Positions 1 to 10,068 of a DNA stretch of 64,000 nucleotides are shown one piece after another (position 1 is the stretch's first letter; each line of letters starts with the position of its first letter). The DNA is taken from contig NZ_AP022620.1 of assembly GCF_010731855.1 (NCBI RefSeq), positions 3,658,001-3,722,000 on the forward strand. The letters run 5' to 3'. The notes below the pieces were generated by a model. The model was not told the origin of the DNA and did no database searches. It saw nothing but the letters and a program-made list of their open reading frames with translations. This DNA comes from Mycolicibacterium anyangense (GTDB lineage Bacteria > Actinomycetota > Actinomycetes > Mycobacteriales > Mycobacteriaceae). Both the position numbers and the translations under genes were made by a program.

Positions 1-1949
<1,949 letters not shown>

Positions 1950-2042
1950 TGTCTGCCCTTTCTGCATGCGTGGGGTTGCCCATAAGGATAAGGGGTATAC
2001 GCACATGCTTTTTCCGCCGAGATCGGCGGTAGCGTCGCGACC
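1950..2042. promoter_or_regulatory. divergent ask / nitroreductase promoter region with palindrome
   Basis: This 93-base gap separates ask (leftward) from the nitroreductase gene (rightward). It holds a 7-bp perfect inverted repeat, CCGCCGA/TCGGCGG, at 2014-2029 with a two-base centre, next to a T-tract. On the leftward strand a TATACC hexamer at about 1995-2000 could be a -10 box for ask. I see no riboswitch. The palindrome may be an operator or part of a short hairpin. Confidence 0.35.
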
Positions 2043-2672
2043 GTGGCCGACCAACCGTCCGACCGGCGTGCTGATACCCGGGTGCCGCTGCACCCGCCGA
2101 TCGCCCAGCGATGGAGTCCGCGGGCCTTCGACCCCGGGGCGACGGTCTCCGACGAGCAGCTCACCGCCCTGTTGGAGGCGGCCCGCTGGGCCGCGACCTG
2201 GGGAAATCGCCAACCGGTGCGGTTCGTGGTCGCCCGGCGGGCTGGAGCGAAGCGACCCGGGGAACAACTCCGACGGGGTGACGAAGCGTTCGAGGCGCTT
2301 TCCGGCCTGCTCAGACGGGGCAACAGCTACGCGAAGGCGGCCGGCGCGCTGATCCTGCTGTGCGTCGACGAGGGCGAGGACGAGCGGACCGCGCTGTACG
2401 CGGCGGTCGACGCGGGCGCCGCGGCGGCCAACCTGGCCATCGAGGCGGTGGCCCGCGGGTTGATCGCCCACCCGATGGCCGGGTTCGACGTCGACGCCGC
2501 GCCCGCTGTCCTGGACCTGCCGGCCGGCGTCCGTCCGCTGATCATGATCGCCGTCGGCACCCTGGGCGACTACCGCACCATGGCACCGGAGATCCTGGAG
2601 CGCGACTCCCGTCCCCGCGAGCGCCTGCCGCTGCCGGACGTGGTGCTCAACTGGTCAGGAACAGGCCTTTGA
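2043..2672 (+). CDS. nitroreductase-family protein
   Basis: A 209-residue protein of the FMN-dependent nitroreductase fold, which reduces nitro groups, quinones or flavins with NAD(P)H. The family signature near residue 20 (RWSPRAFDP) and the later [19 protein letters not shown] segment, which contacts FMN and substrate in relatives, are both visible. Other recognisable segments are AGALILLC and the AAANLAIEA helix. The GTG start is the first in frame after the divergent promoter. The gene ends 18 bases inside the convergent membrane-protein gene. The physiological substrate cannot be read from sequence. Confidence 0.75.
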   Translation: MADQPSDRRADTRVPLHPPIAQRWSPRAFDPGATVSDEQLTALLEAARWAATWGNRQPVRFVVARRAGAKRPGEQLRRGDEAFEALSGLLRRGNSYAKAAGALILLCVDEGEDERTALYAAVDAGAAAANLAIEAVARGLIAHPMAGFDVDAAPAVLDLPAGVRPLIMIAVGTLGDYRTMAPEILERDSRPRERLPLPDVVLNWSGTGL

Positions 2673-3098
2673 GAGCTGGTTGGTGACCGCGGTGATCTGA
2701 TCGGACAGCGCCTGCATCTGGTAGACGATCACCGGTGCCGGCGCCCCCGGTGCCCGGGTGTCCTTCTCGGCGCGCACCTTGGGCAGATCCGTGACGAACT
2801 CATTGGCCAGCTGCGCGAGCTGGACGGCCTGGGCCGCCAGGGCTGGATCGGTGACCTTCTGCGACCGCTCGGCCAGGCCGTCGGCCCACTGCTGGTACAT
2901 CAGGTCGTCATTGGCGGTCGGCGTACCGGTACCGCCCTTGGACTCGATGAGCTGGGACTGGCTCTTGTTGTAGTTCAGCATCTCGATCACCGGCTTGCAC
3001 TTCTCCGGCGGCTTGTCGAAGTAGGACCAGATGGCGTACCCGGCGGCAAGAACGAGGACGAGCACGGTGAGGGTCCAGCGGGGCGGACGACGACGCAT
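2655..3098 (-). CDS. membrane-anchored hypothetical protein
   Basis: I do not recognise this 147-residue protein beyond its being of a type found in mycobacteria. It starts with a basic stretch (MRRRPPRW), then one hydrophobic helix (TLTVLVLVLAAGYAIW, about residues 9-24). The rest is a soluble, probably helical extracytoplasmic domain with two cysteines, one in PEKCKPV and one in the terminal KACS, which could form a disulfide. The ATG at 3098 is preferred to a start 18 codons upstream because it places the basic residues directly before the helix. It overlaps the nitroreductase gene tail to tail by 18 bases. Confidence 0.6.
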   Translation of the reverse strand: MRRRPPRWTLTVLVLVLAAGYAIWSYFDKPPEKCKPVIEMLNYNKSQSQLIESKGGTGTPTANDDLMYQQWADGLAERSQKVTDPALAAQAVQLAQLANEFVTDLPKVRAEKDTRAPGAPAPVIVYQMQALSDQITAVTNQLSKACS

Positions 3099-3157
3099 GA
3101 CCGAAGCGTAGCGACGCCGGAGATTCGTAACTCCCCGGCAACAACCGATCACCGTCT

Positions 3158-3190
3158 ACGTAACAGAAACATTGTTCACTGCTAGTGAAC
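3158..3190 (+). promoter_or_regulatory. GlnR-like binding boxes upstream of amt
   Basis: Two consecutive AC-n9-AC elements are visible: AC at 3158 and 3169 (second half GAAAC), then AC at 3178 and 3189. The second element is also a perfect inverted repeat, GTTCAC-TGCTA-GTGAAC, at 3174-3190. The actinobacterial nitrogen regulator GlnR recognises AC-n9-AC half-site pairs, and amt genes are classic GlnR targets. The site lies 53 bases before the amt start. The assignment is inference: the outer bases of the consensus match only partly and the two boxes are 9 rather than 11 bp apart. Confidence 0.45.
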
Positions 3191-3242
3191 GAAGGGGCTG
3201 GGCGGCGCCGCCCACTCGACGACATTTCTGGCAGGAGAGTAG

Positions 3243-4496
3243 ATGGATACAGGGACCACAGCATTCATGCTGTGTTGCATCATCGGGCTGACGATGATGA
3301 TCCCGGGCCTCGCGCTGTTCTACGGCGGCATGGTCTCGGTCAAGAGCTCGACCAACATGATGATGATGACGTTCGGCGCTGTCGCCGTCGTCGGCGTGCT
3401 GTGGGTGCTGTTCGGCTTCTCGATGACGTTCGGCACGTCCTACGGCGGTTTCGTGGGTAACTTCACCGAGTTCCTCGGCATGAAGAACCTGATGGATCCG
3501 CAGACCACGATCTCCGGTCTACCGGTCAGCCTGTTCGCGTTGTTCCAGGCCCTGTTCGCCGCCATCACCGTGGCGCTGGTCTCGGGTGCGGCCGCCGACC
3601 GGATGAAGTTCGCGGCGTGGATGGTCTTCGCCACCGTCTGGGCGGTGCTGGTCTACTTCCCCGTCGCGCACTGGGTCTTCGCCTTCGACGGCGTCGTCAC
3701 CAAGGACTCGGTTGGCGGCTGGATTGCCAACAGCCTCAAGGCCATTGACTTCGCCGGTGGCACCGCAGTGCACATCAACGCCGGAGCCGCCGCGCTGGCG
3801 GTGGCGATCGTGCTCGGCAAGGGCGCCAGCTGGGGCAAGCTGCGCAAGCCGCACAACGTGCCGCTGACCCTGCTCGGCGCCGGGCTGCTGTGGGCCGGCT
3901 GGTACGCCTTCAACGGCGGATCTGCTCTGGCAGCAGGCAATTCGGCTGCCATCGTCATGGTCACCACGTTCGTCGCCACCTGTGCGGCCACCCTGGCCTG
4001 GCTGGCCGTCGAGAAGATCAAGGACGGTCACGTCACCGGAGTCGGAGCCGCAGCGGGCGCCATCACCGGCCTGGTCGCGATCACCCCGGCGTGTGGTTCG
4101 GTGACGCCGGTCGGAGCGATCATCCTGGGTCTGGTCGCGGGCGCCATCTGCCCCTACGCGGTGGGCCTCAAGGAGAAGTTCGGCTACGACGACTCGCTCG
4201 ACGTGGTCGGTGTCCACCTGGTCGGTGGCGTCATCGGCACCCTGCTGATCGGCTTCCTGGCCAGCGACACGATGCCCAACAAGATCAACGGCGTGTTCTA
4301 CGGCGGCGGTTTCGACCAGCTGTGGCGCCAGGCCGTCGCCGCCGGCGCGGTGATGATCTACTCCTTCGCCATTGCCTACGGCATCGCCTTCGCGATCAAG
4401 AAGACGATGGGCATCCGCATCTCGCCGGAGGAAGAGGAAAAGGGCATCGACGCCCACGTGCACCGCGACCTGGCGTACGAGCTCGAGTACGCCTGA
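3243..4496 (+). CDS. amt: ammonium transporter
   Basis: A 417-residue Amt/MEP channel that conducts ammonium across the cytoplasmic membrane. About eleven hydrophobic segments can be followed. The pore twin histidines fall in GGTAVHINAG (His177) and VVGVHLVGG (His325), matching His168 and His318 of E. coli AmtB. The hydrophilic C-terminal tail (ISPEEEEKGIDAHVHRDLAY) resembles the regulatory tail contacted by PII proteins. The ATG has AGGAGAG seven bases upstream. It is the first gene of the nitrogen block, behind GlnR-like boxes, and a strong hairpin follows it, so it may be made in excess over the downstream genes. Confidence 0.95.
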   Translation: MDTGTTAFMLCCIIGLTMMIPGLALFYGGMVSVKSSTNMMMMTFGAVAVVGVLWVLFGFSMTFGTSYGGFVGNFTEFLGMKNLMDPQTTISGLPVSLFALFQALFAAITVALVSGAAADRMKFAAWMVFATVWAVLVYFPVAHWVFAFDGVVTKDSVGGWIANSLKAIDFAGGTAVHINAGAAALAVAIVLGKGASWGKLRKPHNVPLTLLGAGLLWAGWYAFNGGSALAAGNSAAIVMVTTFVATCAATLAWLAVEKIKDGHVTGVGAAAGAITGLVAITPACGSVTPVGAIILGLVAGAICPYAVGLKEKFGYDDSLDVVGVHLVGGVIGTLLIGFLASDTMPNKINGVFYGGGFDQLWRQAVAAGAVMIYSFAIAYGIAFAIKKTMGIRISPEEEEKGIDAHVHRDLAYELEYA

Positions 4497-4504
4497 CGAG
4501 GGCC

Positions 4505-4544
4505 CGGGCCGGGCGCGCACCCTTCACCCAGCGCGTCCGGCCCG
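4505..4544 (+). terminator. hairpin between amt and gmaS
   Basis: A 13-bp stem with one mismatch (GGGCCGGGCGCGC at 4506-4518 against GCGCGTCCGGCCC at 4531-4543) and a 12-base loop starts ten bases after the amt stop. No U-tract follows, which is common for mycobacterial hairpin terminators. It may terminate part of the amt transcripts, so gmaS and the genes behind it could be read-through products or have their own promoter. Confidence 0.5.
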
Positions 4545-4589
4545 TCCTCTCGATAGCCCTTATCCGCACGAAAGAACCTGTCGGAGAAC

Positions 4590-5906
4590 ATGTCCCCCAC
4601 CACCCTTGCCGAGCTGGCCGAGGCGTCGGCAACGAAGTTCATCCTTGCGCTATTCGTCGATCTGCGCGGAAAGCCCTGCGCCAAACTGGTTCCGGTCGAG
4701 GCCATCGGCCTGTTGTCCACCGAGGGCGTCGGGTTCGCCGGGTACGCCGTCGGAGCCATGGGCCAGGAGCCCAAGGATCCCGACATGATGGCCATCCCGG
4801 ATCCGGAGTCGTTCACCCCGATCCCGTTCATCAAAGAGGGCCTGGCGATCGTGCACTGCGATCCGCACGTGGAGGGGCGGCCGTGGCCGTTCGCGCCGCG
4901 GGTGATCCTGAAGTCGCTGATCCAGCGCGCCGCCGACGCCGGGTTCGAGCCGTGGGTCGGCGCCGAGGTGGAGTACTTCCTGCTGACCCGCGGAGCCGAC
5001 GGCACGCTGGCTACCGCCGATGTGGCCGACACCGCGTCCCAGCCCTGCTATGACGCCCGCGGCGTGACGCGGATGTATGACCACCTGACGTCGATCTCGA
5101 CGGCGATGAACACGCTGGGCTGGTCCAACTACGCCAACGACCACGAGGACGGCAACGGCCAGTTCGAGCAGAACTTCGAGTACTCCGACGCACTCACCAC
5201 CGCCGACCGGGTCATCACACTGCGCTACCTGCTGTCGATGATCGCGGCCGAACGCGGCATGGTGGCCACCTTCATGCCCAAGCCGTTCGCCGACCGAACC
5301 GGAAGCGGCCTGCACCTTCATCTTTCGCTCACCAGCGGGGGAACGCCGGTGTTCCCCGCGGCCGGGGACGAAGACAGTCGCGGGCTGGGACTCTCGCCCA
5401 CCGCGTACGCCTTCATCGGCGGAATCCTCGACCATGCCTGTGCCCTGCAGGCAGTGGTGGGCCCAACGGTCAACTCCTACAAGCGAACCGGGGCGCTGAC
5501 CACGGCCTCCGGGGCATCCTGGGCACCGAAACTGCCGACCTACGGCGGCAACGACCGCACCCACTACATCCGGGTGCCGGACTCCCAGCGCATCGAACTG
5601 CGGGGCGGTGACGGATCCGCCAACCCGTACCTGGCGATCGCCGCAGCGCTGGGCGCCGGGATCGACGGCATCAAACGCAGCCTGGACCCCGGCGACCTGG
5701 GCGCGGCCATCGGCCGAACCCCGCTGCCGCCGACACTGTTGCACGCCGTCGACGAACTGCAGACCGATCCGGTGATCACCGGCGTTCTCGATGCGGCGGG
5801 TGACGGTGTCGCGGACTACTTCGCGACCATCAAGCGCAACGAATTCTTCGCCTACCACAGCGCGGTGTCCGCGTGGGAGGTCGACCAGTACCTGACCGCC
5901 TTCTGA
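4590..5906 (+). CDS. gmaS: type III glutamine synthetase-like / gamma-glutamylmethylamide synthetase
   Basis: A 438-residue ligase with the glutamine synthetase fold. It shows the glutamate-binding segment NDHEDGNGQFEQNF, the nucleotide and metal segment GSGLHLHLSL, NSYKR, and the ATP-site segment SQRIELRGGDGSANPYLAIA. Its N-terminus (FILALFVDLRGKPCAK) and its neighbours place it in the GSIII-like group that includes GmaS, which joins methylamine rather than ammonia to glutamate using ATP. Three glutamate-synthase-like genes and a sarcosine-oxidase-like gene follow in the same direction, as in N-methylglutamate pathway loci. GGAG precedes the ATG. The fold is certain; the amine substrate is inferred from context. 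Confidence 0.75.
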   Translation: MSPTTLAELAEASATKFILALFVDLRGKPCAKLVPVEAIGLLSTEGVGFAGYAVGAMGQEPKDPDMMAIPDPESFTPIPFIKEGLAIVHCDPHVEGRPWPFAPRVILKSLIQRAADAGFEPWVGAEVEYFLLTRGADGTLATADVADTASQPCYDARGVTRMYDHLTSISTAMNTLGWSNYANDHEDGNGQFEQNFEYSDALTTADRVITLRYLLSMIAAERGMVATFMPKPFADRTGSGLHLHLSLTSGGTPVFPAAGDEDSRGLGLSPTAYAFIGGILDHACALQAVVGPTVNSYKRTGALTTASGASWAPKLPTYGGNDRTHYIRVPDSQRIELRGGDGSANPYLAIAAALGAGIDGIKRSLDPGDLGAAIGRTPLPPTLLHAVDELQTDPVITGVLDAAGDGVADYFATIKRNEFFAYHSAVSAWEVDQYLTAF

Positions 5907-5936
5907 GCGACGCCGACACCCAAGAAAGGAACCACC

Positions 5937-6833
5937 ATGTGTGGGATCGTGGGACTTCACCTGCGCAACCCGGAGCTCTACCCCCGGCTCGGCGAGCTGC
6001 TTACCGGCATGCTGTGCGAAATGTCCAATCGCGGAAGCGATTCAGCCGGTGTCGCGGTATACGGCGACCCGACCTGGTCACCGCCGGGACGCAGCACCGT
6101 CTCGGTGCTCGACGTGGTCGCCGGAACCGACGAGATCACCCGGGCTCTGGGTGAGGCACTGGGCGTGACGGTCTTGGCACACCATGTCGACGAAACGCTG
6201 CTGGTCTCGGCCGACGTCGCACCCCAGACGCTGCGGGCCGCGGTGGCCGCGCATTTCCCCGCCGCACTGATCGCCGGCTTCGGACGGGATCTGGCCGTCC
6301 TCAAGGGAGTTGGCCACCCCAAGGCGCTGGCCGAGGCCTGGGGTCTGGCCGAGGCGCAGGGCTGGCAGGGCGTCGGGCACACTCGGATGGCCACCGAGTC
6401 CGCCGTGGTGCCCGCCGGTGCGCACCCCTACGCCGTCGGCCCGGAGCAGTGCCTGGTGCACAACGGATCGTTCGCCAACCACGCCACCATCCGCCGCGAC
6501 CTGATGGCGCACGGCGTGGTGTTCGACAGCGAGAACGACACCGAGGTGGGCGCCCGGTTCGTCGCCGAGCAGCTCGGTGCGGGCCGCGACGTGGAGACCG
6601 CACTCAAGGAACTGTGCGCCACCTTCGACGGCTTCTACACCCTGCTGGTGTCCAACCACGACTCGTTCGCCGTGGTGCGCGACGCGATCGCCTGCAAGCC
6701 GGCCGTGATCGCCGAGACGGACGACTGGGTGGCGATGGGCAGCGAGTACCGCGCCCTGGCCGGCCTGCCCGGCGTCGAGAACGCCGTCATCTGGGAGCCC
6801 GAGCCGGAGGTGGTCTACGCATGGACGAGGTGA
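5937..6833 (+). CDS. mgsA: class II glutamine amidotransferase, N-methylglutamate synthase subunit A (GlxB-like)
   Basis: A 298-residue N-terminal-nucleophile amidotransferase. After removal of Met the catalytic residue is Cys2 (MCGIVGLH). The glutamine-binding segments NRGSDSAG, GHTRMATES and VHNGSFAN are all present. It corresponds to the amidotransferase domain of glutamate synthase carried as a separate protein, named GlxB or MgsA. In N-methylglutamate synthase it works with MgsB and MgsC. AAAGGA lies eight bases before the ATG. The gene overlaps mgsB by 13 bases, pointing to translational coupling. Confidence 0.8.
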   Translation: MCGIVGLHLRNPELYPRLGELLTGMLCEMSNRGSDSAGVAVYGDPTWSPPGRSTVSVLDVVAGTDEITRALGEALGVTVLAHHVDETLLVSADVAPQTLRAAVAAHFPAALIAGFGRDLAVLKGVGHPKALAEAWGLAEAQGWQGVGHTRMATESAVVPAGAHPYAVGPEQCLVHNGSFANHATIRRDLMAHGVVFDSENDTEVGARFVAEQLGAGRDVETALKELCATFDGFYTLLVSNHDSFAVVRDAIACKPAVIAETDDWVAMGSEYRALAGLPGVENAVIWEPEPEVVYAWTR

Positions 6834-7543
6834 ACCGGCGGGCAGGAGCGCAGCGACCGGGGGATCCAACACGGTACGACCTGAGCAGCACACCCCTGCG
6901 GGAGGTCAACGCGGCCTTGCACGCACCTGGCGTTTCCGGTGAGTTCCTCATCACCAATCCCGCTGGCGCGCACAACGTCGCGGTCGGAGTCGACGCGCCG
7001 TTGCGGGTCACCGTCGACGGCCACGTCGGCTACTACGCCGCCGGGATGAACAAGCAGGCCGAGATCATCGTCAACGGCAATGCCGGTACCGGGGTCGCCG
7101 AGAACATGATGAGCGGCACCGTGTGGGTCAAGGGCAATGCCTCGCAGTCCGCCGGTGCCACCGCGCACGGCGGCCTGCTGGTCATCGAGGGCAATGCCGC
7201 CGCGCGGTGCGGAATATCGATGAAGGGTGTGGACATCGTCGTGGGCGGCAGCGTCGGGCACATGAGTGCATTCATGGCCCAGGCCGGCCGCCTGGTCATC
7301 CGCGGTGATGCCGGCGAAGCACTCGGTGACTCCATCTATGAAGCACGCCTTTATGTTCGGGGTGATGTCGCCTCTCTGGGCGCCGACTGCGTGGCCAAGG
7401 AGATGCGCGACGAGCACCATCAGGAGCTGAGCCGGCTGCTCAAGGCGGCCGGGTTCGACGACGACGACACGGCGGCCTACACCCGCTACGGCTCGGCCCG
7501 TGCGCTCTACCACTTCCATGTCGACAATGCGGCGGTGTACTGA
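6821..7543 (+). CDS. mgsB: GXGXG-domain subunit of a glutamate-synthase-like enzyme (GlxC-like)
   Basis: A 240-residue protein built almost entirely of the right-handed beta-helix found at the C-terminus of glutamate synthase and in FwdC/FmdC subunits. Repeated glycine turns such as GNAGTG, KGNASQSAGATAHGG, EGNAAARCG and RGDAGEALGD are visible between about residues 85 and 180. In glutamate synthase this domain is structural and braces the tunnel between active sites. The ATG at 6821 (MDEVNRRAG) is chosen because longer frames run back into mgsA. It overlaps mgsA by 13 bases and mgsC by one. Confidence 0.8.
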   Translation: MDEVNRRAGAQRPGDPTRYDLSSTPLREVNAALHAPGVSGEFLITNPAGAHNVAVGVDAPLRVTVDGHVGYYAAGMNKQAEIIVNGNAGTGVAENMMSGTVWVKGNASQSAGATAHGGLLVIEGNAAARCGISMKGVDIVVGGSVGHMSAFMAQAGRLVIRGDAGEALGDSIYEARLYVRGDVASLGADCVAKEMRDEHHQELSRLLKAAGFDDDDTAAYTRYGSARALYHFHVDNAAVY

Positions 7544-8877
7544 TGACCTACTCCTACGACGAGCGGACCCAGCGCGGCCTGCGCGAGTCGGCCACCTTCG
7601 ACCGGGCTACCATCGCGGCCATCCAGCGGGCGGCAGAGACCGGCATCTACGACATCCGCGGCTGGGGTGCCAAACGTCCGCTGCCGCACTTCGACGACCT
7701 GCTGTTCCTGGGCGCGTCGATGTCCCGGTACCCGCTGGAGGGTTACCGGGAGCGTTGCGACACCGACGTCATCCTCGGTGATCGGCACGCCAAACACCCT
7801 CTGCACCTGGATATCCCGGTGACCATCGCGGGAATGTCGTTCGGCGCACTGTCCGGGCAGGCCAAGGAGGCGCTGGGCCGCGGTGCCAGCGAGGCGGGCA
7901 CCTCCACCACCACCGGCGACGGCGGCATGACACCCGAAGAACGCGGCCAGTCCAAATACCTTGTCTACCAGTATCTTCCATCGCGGTACGGGATGAACCC
8001 GGATGACCTGCGCAAGGCCGACGCCATCGAGGTGGTGCTCGGACAGGGCGCCAAGCCCGGCGGGGGCGGAATGCTGCTGGGGCAGAAGATCTCCGAGCGA
8101 GTCGCCGCCATGCGCACCCTGCCCGAGGGTATCGACCAGCGCTCAGCCTGCCGGCATCCGGACTGGACCGGGCCGGATGATCTGACCATCAAGATCAACG
8201 AGCTGCGCGAGCTCACTGACTGGGAGAAGCCCATCTACGTCAAGGTCGGCGCCACCCGCACCTACTACGACGTGAAGCTGGCGGTGGCCGCCGGTGCCGA
8301 TGTCGTGGTGGTCGACGGGATGCAGGGCGGCACCGCCGCCACCCAGGACGTCTTCATCGAGCACGTCGGCATCCCGACGCTGGCGGCACTGCCGCAGGCC
8401 GTGCAGGCACTGTCCGAGCTGGGCGTGCACCGGAAGGTTCAGCTCATCATCTCCGGTGGCATCCGCACCGGAGCCGACGTCGCCAAGGCGATGGCGCTGG
8501 GCGCCGATGCGGTGGCGATCGGTACCGCCGCCCTGATCGCGCTGGGCGACAACAGCCCGAAGTACGCCGCCGAATACGAAAAGCTCGGCAGCGCAGCCGG
8601 TTTCTACGACGACTTCCAGGACGGCCGCGACCCGGCCGGGATCAGCACCCAGGATCCGGAACTGGCTGCCCGGCTCGACCCGATCGAGGGTGGCCGGCGG
8701 CTGGCGAATTACCTGCGGGTGCTCACGATGGAAGCCCAGACGATCGCGCGGGCCTGCGGCAAGGCACACCTGCGGCATCTCGAACCCGAGGATCTGGTCG
8801 CGGTCACCATCGAGGCCGCAGCCATGGCCCGGGTGCCGCTGGCCGGCACGTCGTGGATTCCCGGGGCGGGCCTGTGA
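7543..8877 (+). CDS. mgsC: FMN-binding synthase subunit of a glutamate-synthase-like enzyme (GlxD-like)
   Basis: A 444-residue protein matching the central FMN and iron-sulfur part of glutamate synthase. Visible segments are the barrel strand YVKVGATRTYYDVKLAV, VVVVDGMQGGTAATQDVF, the phosphate-binding ISGGIRTGADVAKAMALGAD, and a C-terminal region with ARACGKAHLRHLEPEDL. It should form the synthase with MgsA and MgsB, producing N-methylglutamate or another N-alkylglutamate from the GmaS product. The start codon overlaps the mgsB stop by one base. A plain small glutamate synthase is the alternative, but the separate GlxB/C/D split and the neighbours favour the amine pathway. Confidence 0.8.
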   Translation: MTYSYDERTQRGLRESATFDRATIAAIQRAAETGIYDIRGWGAKRPLPHFDDLLFLGASMSRYPLEGYRERCDTDVILGDRHAKHPLHLDIPVTIAGMSFGALSGQAKEALGRGASEAGTSTTTGDGGMTPEERGQSKYLVYQYLPSRYGMNPDDLRKADAIEVVLGQGAKPGGGGMLLGQKISERVAAMRTLPEGIDQRSACRHPDWTGPDDLTIKINELRELTDWEKPIYVKVGATRTYYDVKLAVAAGADVVVVDGMQGGTAATQDVFIEHVGIPTLAALPQAVQALSELGVHRKVQLIISGGIRTGADVAKAMALGADAVAIGTAALIALGDNSPKYAAEYEKLGSAAGFYDDFQDGRDPAGISTQDPELAARLDPIEGGRRLANYLRVLTMEAQTIARACGKAHLRHLEPEDLVAVTIEAAAMARVPLAGTSWIPGAGL

Positions 8878-10061
8878 GCGAGACTGCGGACATCGTCATC
8901 GTCGGCGGCGGGCTCGAGGGGTGCGCCGCCGCCTGGGCGCTGGCTCAACGCGGCATCACCGATGTCGTTGTGCTGGAACGCCATACCGTCGGATCGGGGA
9001 TGACGGGCAAATCCAGCGGCATCGTCCGCTGCCACTACGGGGTGAGCTCACTGGCCGCCATGGCGGCCGCCGGTCTGGAGGTCTTCGAGAAGGCCGAGGA
9101 GATCTTCGGCGGGGACATCGGCTTCCGCCAGACCGGCTACGTCGTCGGCGTCGGCGAGCCGAACGTCGACTCACTGCGCAAAAGCCTTGCCGCCCAGCGT
9201 GAGGTGGGCGTGCAGACCGAGGAGATCGACGCCGGCGAGGTGGCCAAGCTGTGGCCGTTCGCCGATCTGTCGCCGTTCGCCGCCTTCGGCTGGGAGGCCC
9301 GCGGCGGCTACGGCGACGCCTATCAGACCGCCCAGGCGTTCGCCGTCGCCGCGCGGGCGGCGGGCGTGCGCATCAGGCAGGGTGCCGAGGTCACCGGGCT
9401 GCTCACCGACGGCGACACCGTCACCGGGGTCCGGCTGGCCGACGGCAGTCAGATCAGCGCCGGCACCGTGGTGGTCGCCACCGGGGTGTGGACGCAGCCG
9501 CTCCTGGCTCCCTACGGCGTCGACGTCCCGATCCGGGTGGTCCGCGAGCAGATCGTGATGATCTCGCCCGGCATCGACCTGGGGCCGGTGCCGGTGTTCT
9601 CCGACCTGGTGTCCCTGCAGTACGTACGCCCGGAAGTGGGCGGCGATGTGCTGTTCGGCAACAGCGATCTGTCCGACGTCGCGACCGCCGATCCCGACGA
9701 CTACCTCAACCGGGCGACCGAGGATTTCGTCGACCTCACCGTCAACAAGGTCGGTACCCGCTTCCCCGGTTTCCCCGAACCGGCGATCGCCACCAGCTAC
9801 GCGGGCTGCTACGACGTCACACCCGACTGGAACCCGGTCATCTCCCTGAGCGGGCGGGACGGGCTGTTCGTGGCCGCCGGCTTCAGCGGGCACGGCTTCA
9901 AGATCGCGCCATCGGTCGGGCGGCTGGTCGCCGACCTGGTGGTCGACGGTCACAGCAGCGACCCGCGGATCCCGGAGAGCGACTTCCGGCTGTCCCGTTT
10001 CGCCGAGGGATCGCTGCTCAAGAGTCCTTACCCCTACGTCGGTGCTGGGCAGATGCGATAG
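8874..10061 (+). CDS. FAD-dependent oxidoreductase, sarcosine oxidase beta-like
   Basis: A 395-residue flavoprotein of the D-amino-acid/sarcosine oxidase (DAO) fold. It starts with the dinucleotide-binding loop DIVIVGGGLEGCAAAWALA and ends with the FAD motif GLFVAAGFSGHGFKIAPS, as in SoxB and related oxidases. In N-methylglutamate pathways the last step, N-methylglutamate to glutamate plus formaldehyde, uses the four-subunit MgdABCD. Only this one oxidase subunit is present here. The GTG start overlaps the mgsC stop as GTGA. It probably oxidises the N-alkylglutamate, but another secondary amine is possible, and whether the product is released or channelled cannot be told. Confidence 0.75.
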   Translation: MSETADIVIVGGGLEGCAAAWALAQRGITDVVVLERHTVGSGMTGKSSGIVRCHYGVSSLAAMAAAGLEVFEKAEEIFGGDIGFRQTGYVVGVGEPNVDSLRKSLAAQREVGVQTEEIDAGEVAKLWPFADLSPFAAFGWEARGGYGDAYQTAQAFAVAARAAGVRIRQGAEVTGLLTDGDTVTGVRLADGSQISAGTVVVATGVWTQPLLAPYGVDVPIRVVREQIVMISPGIDLGPVPVFSDLVSLQYVRPEVGGDVLFGNSDLSDVATADPDDYLNRATEDFVDLTVNKVGTRFPGFPEPAIATSYAGCYDVTPDWNPVISLSGRDGLFVAAGFSGHGFKIAPSVGRLVADLVVDGHSSDPRIPESDFRLSRFAEGSLLKSPYPYVGAGQMR

Positions 10062-10068
10062 TGCGGTT

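Noticed and set aside
1950..2042. Lysine riboswitch before ask
   Set aside because: The leader is only about 90 bases including the neighbour's promoter, far too short, and shows no matching helices.
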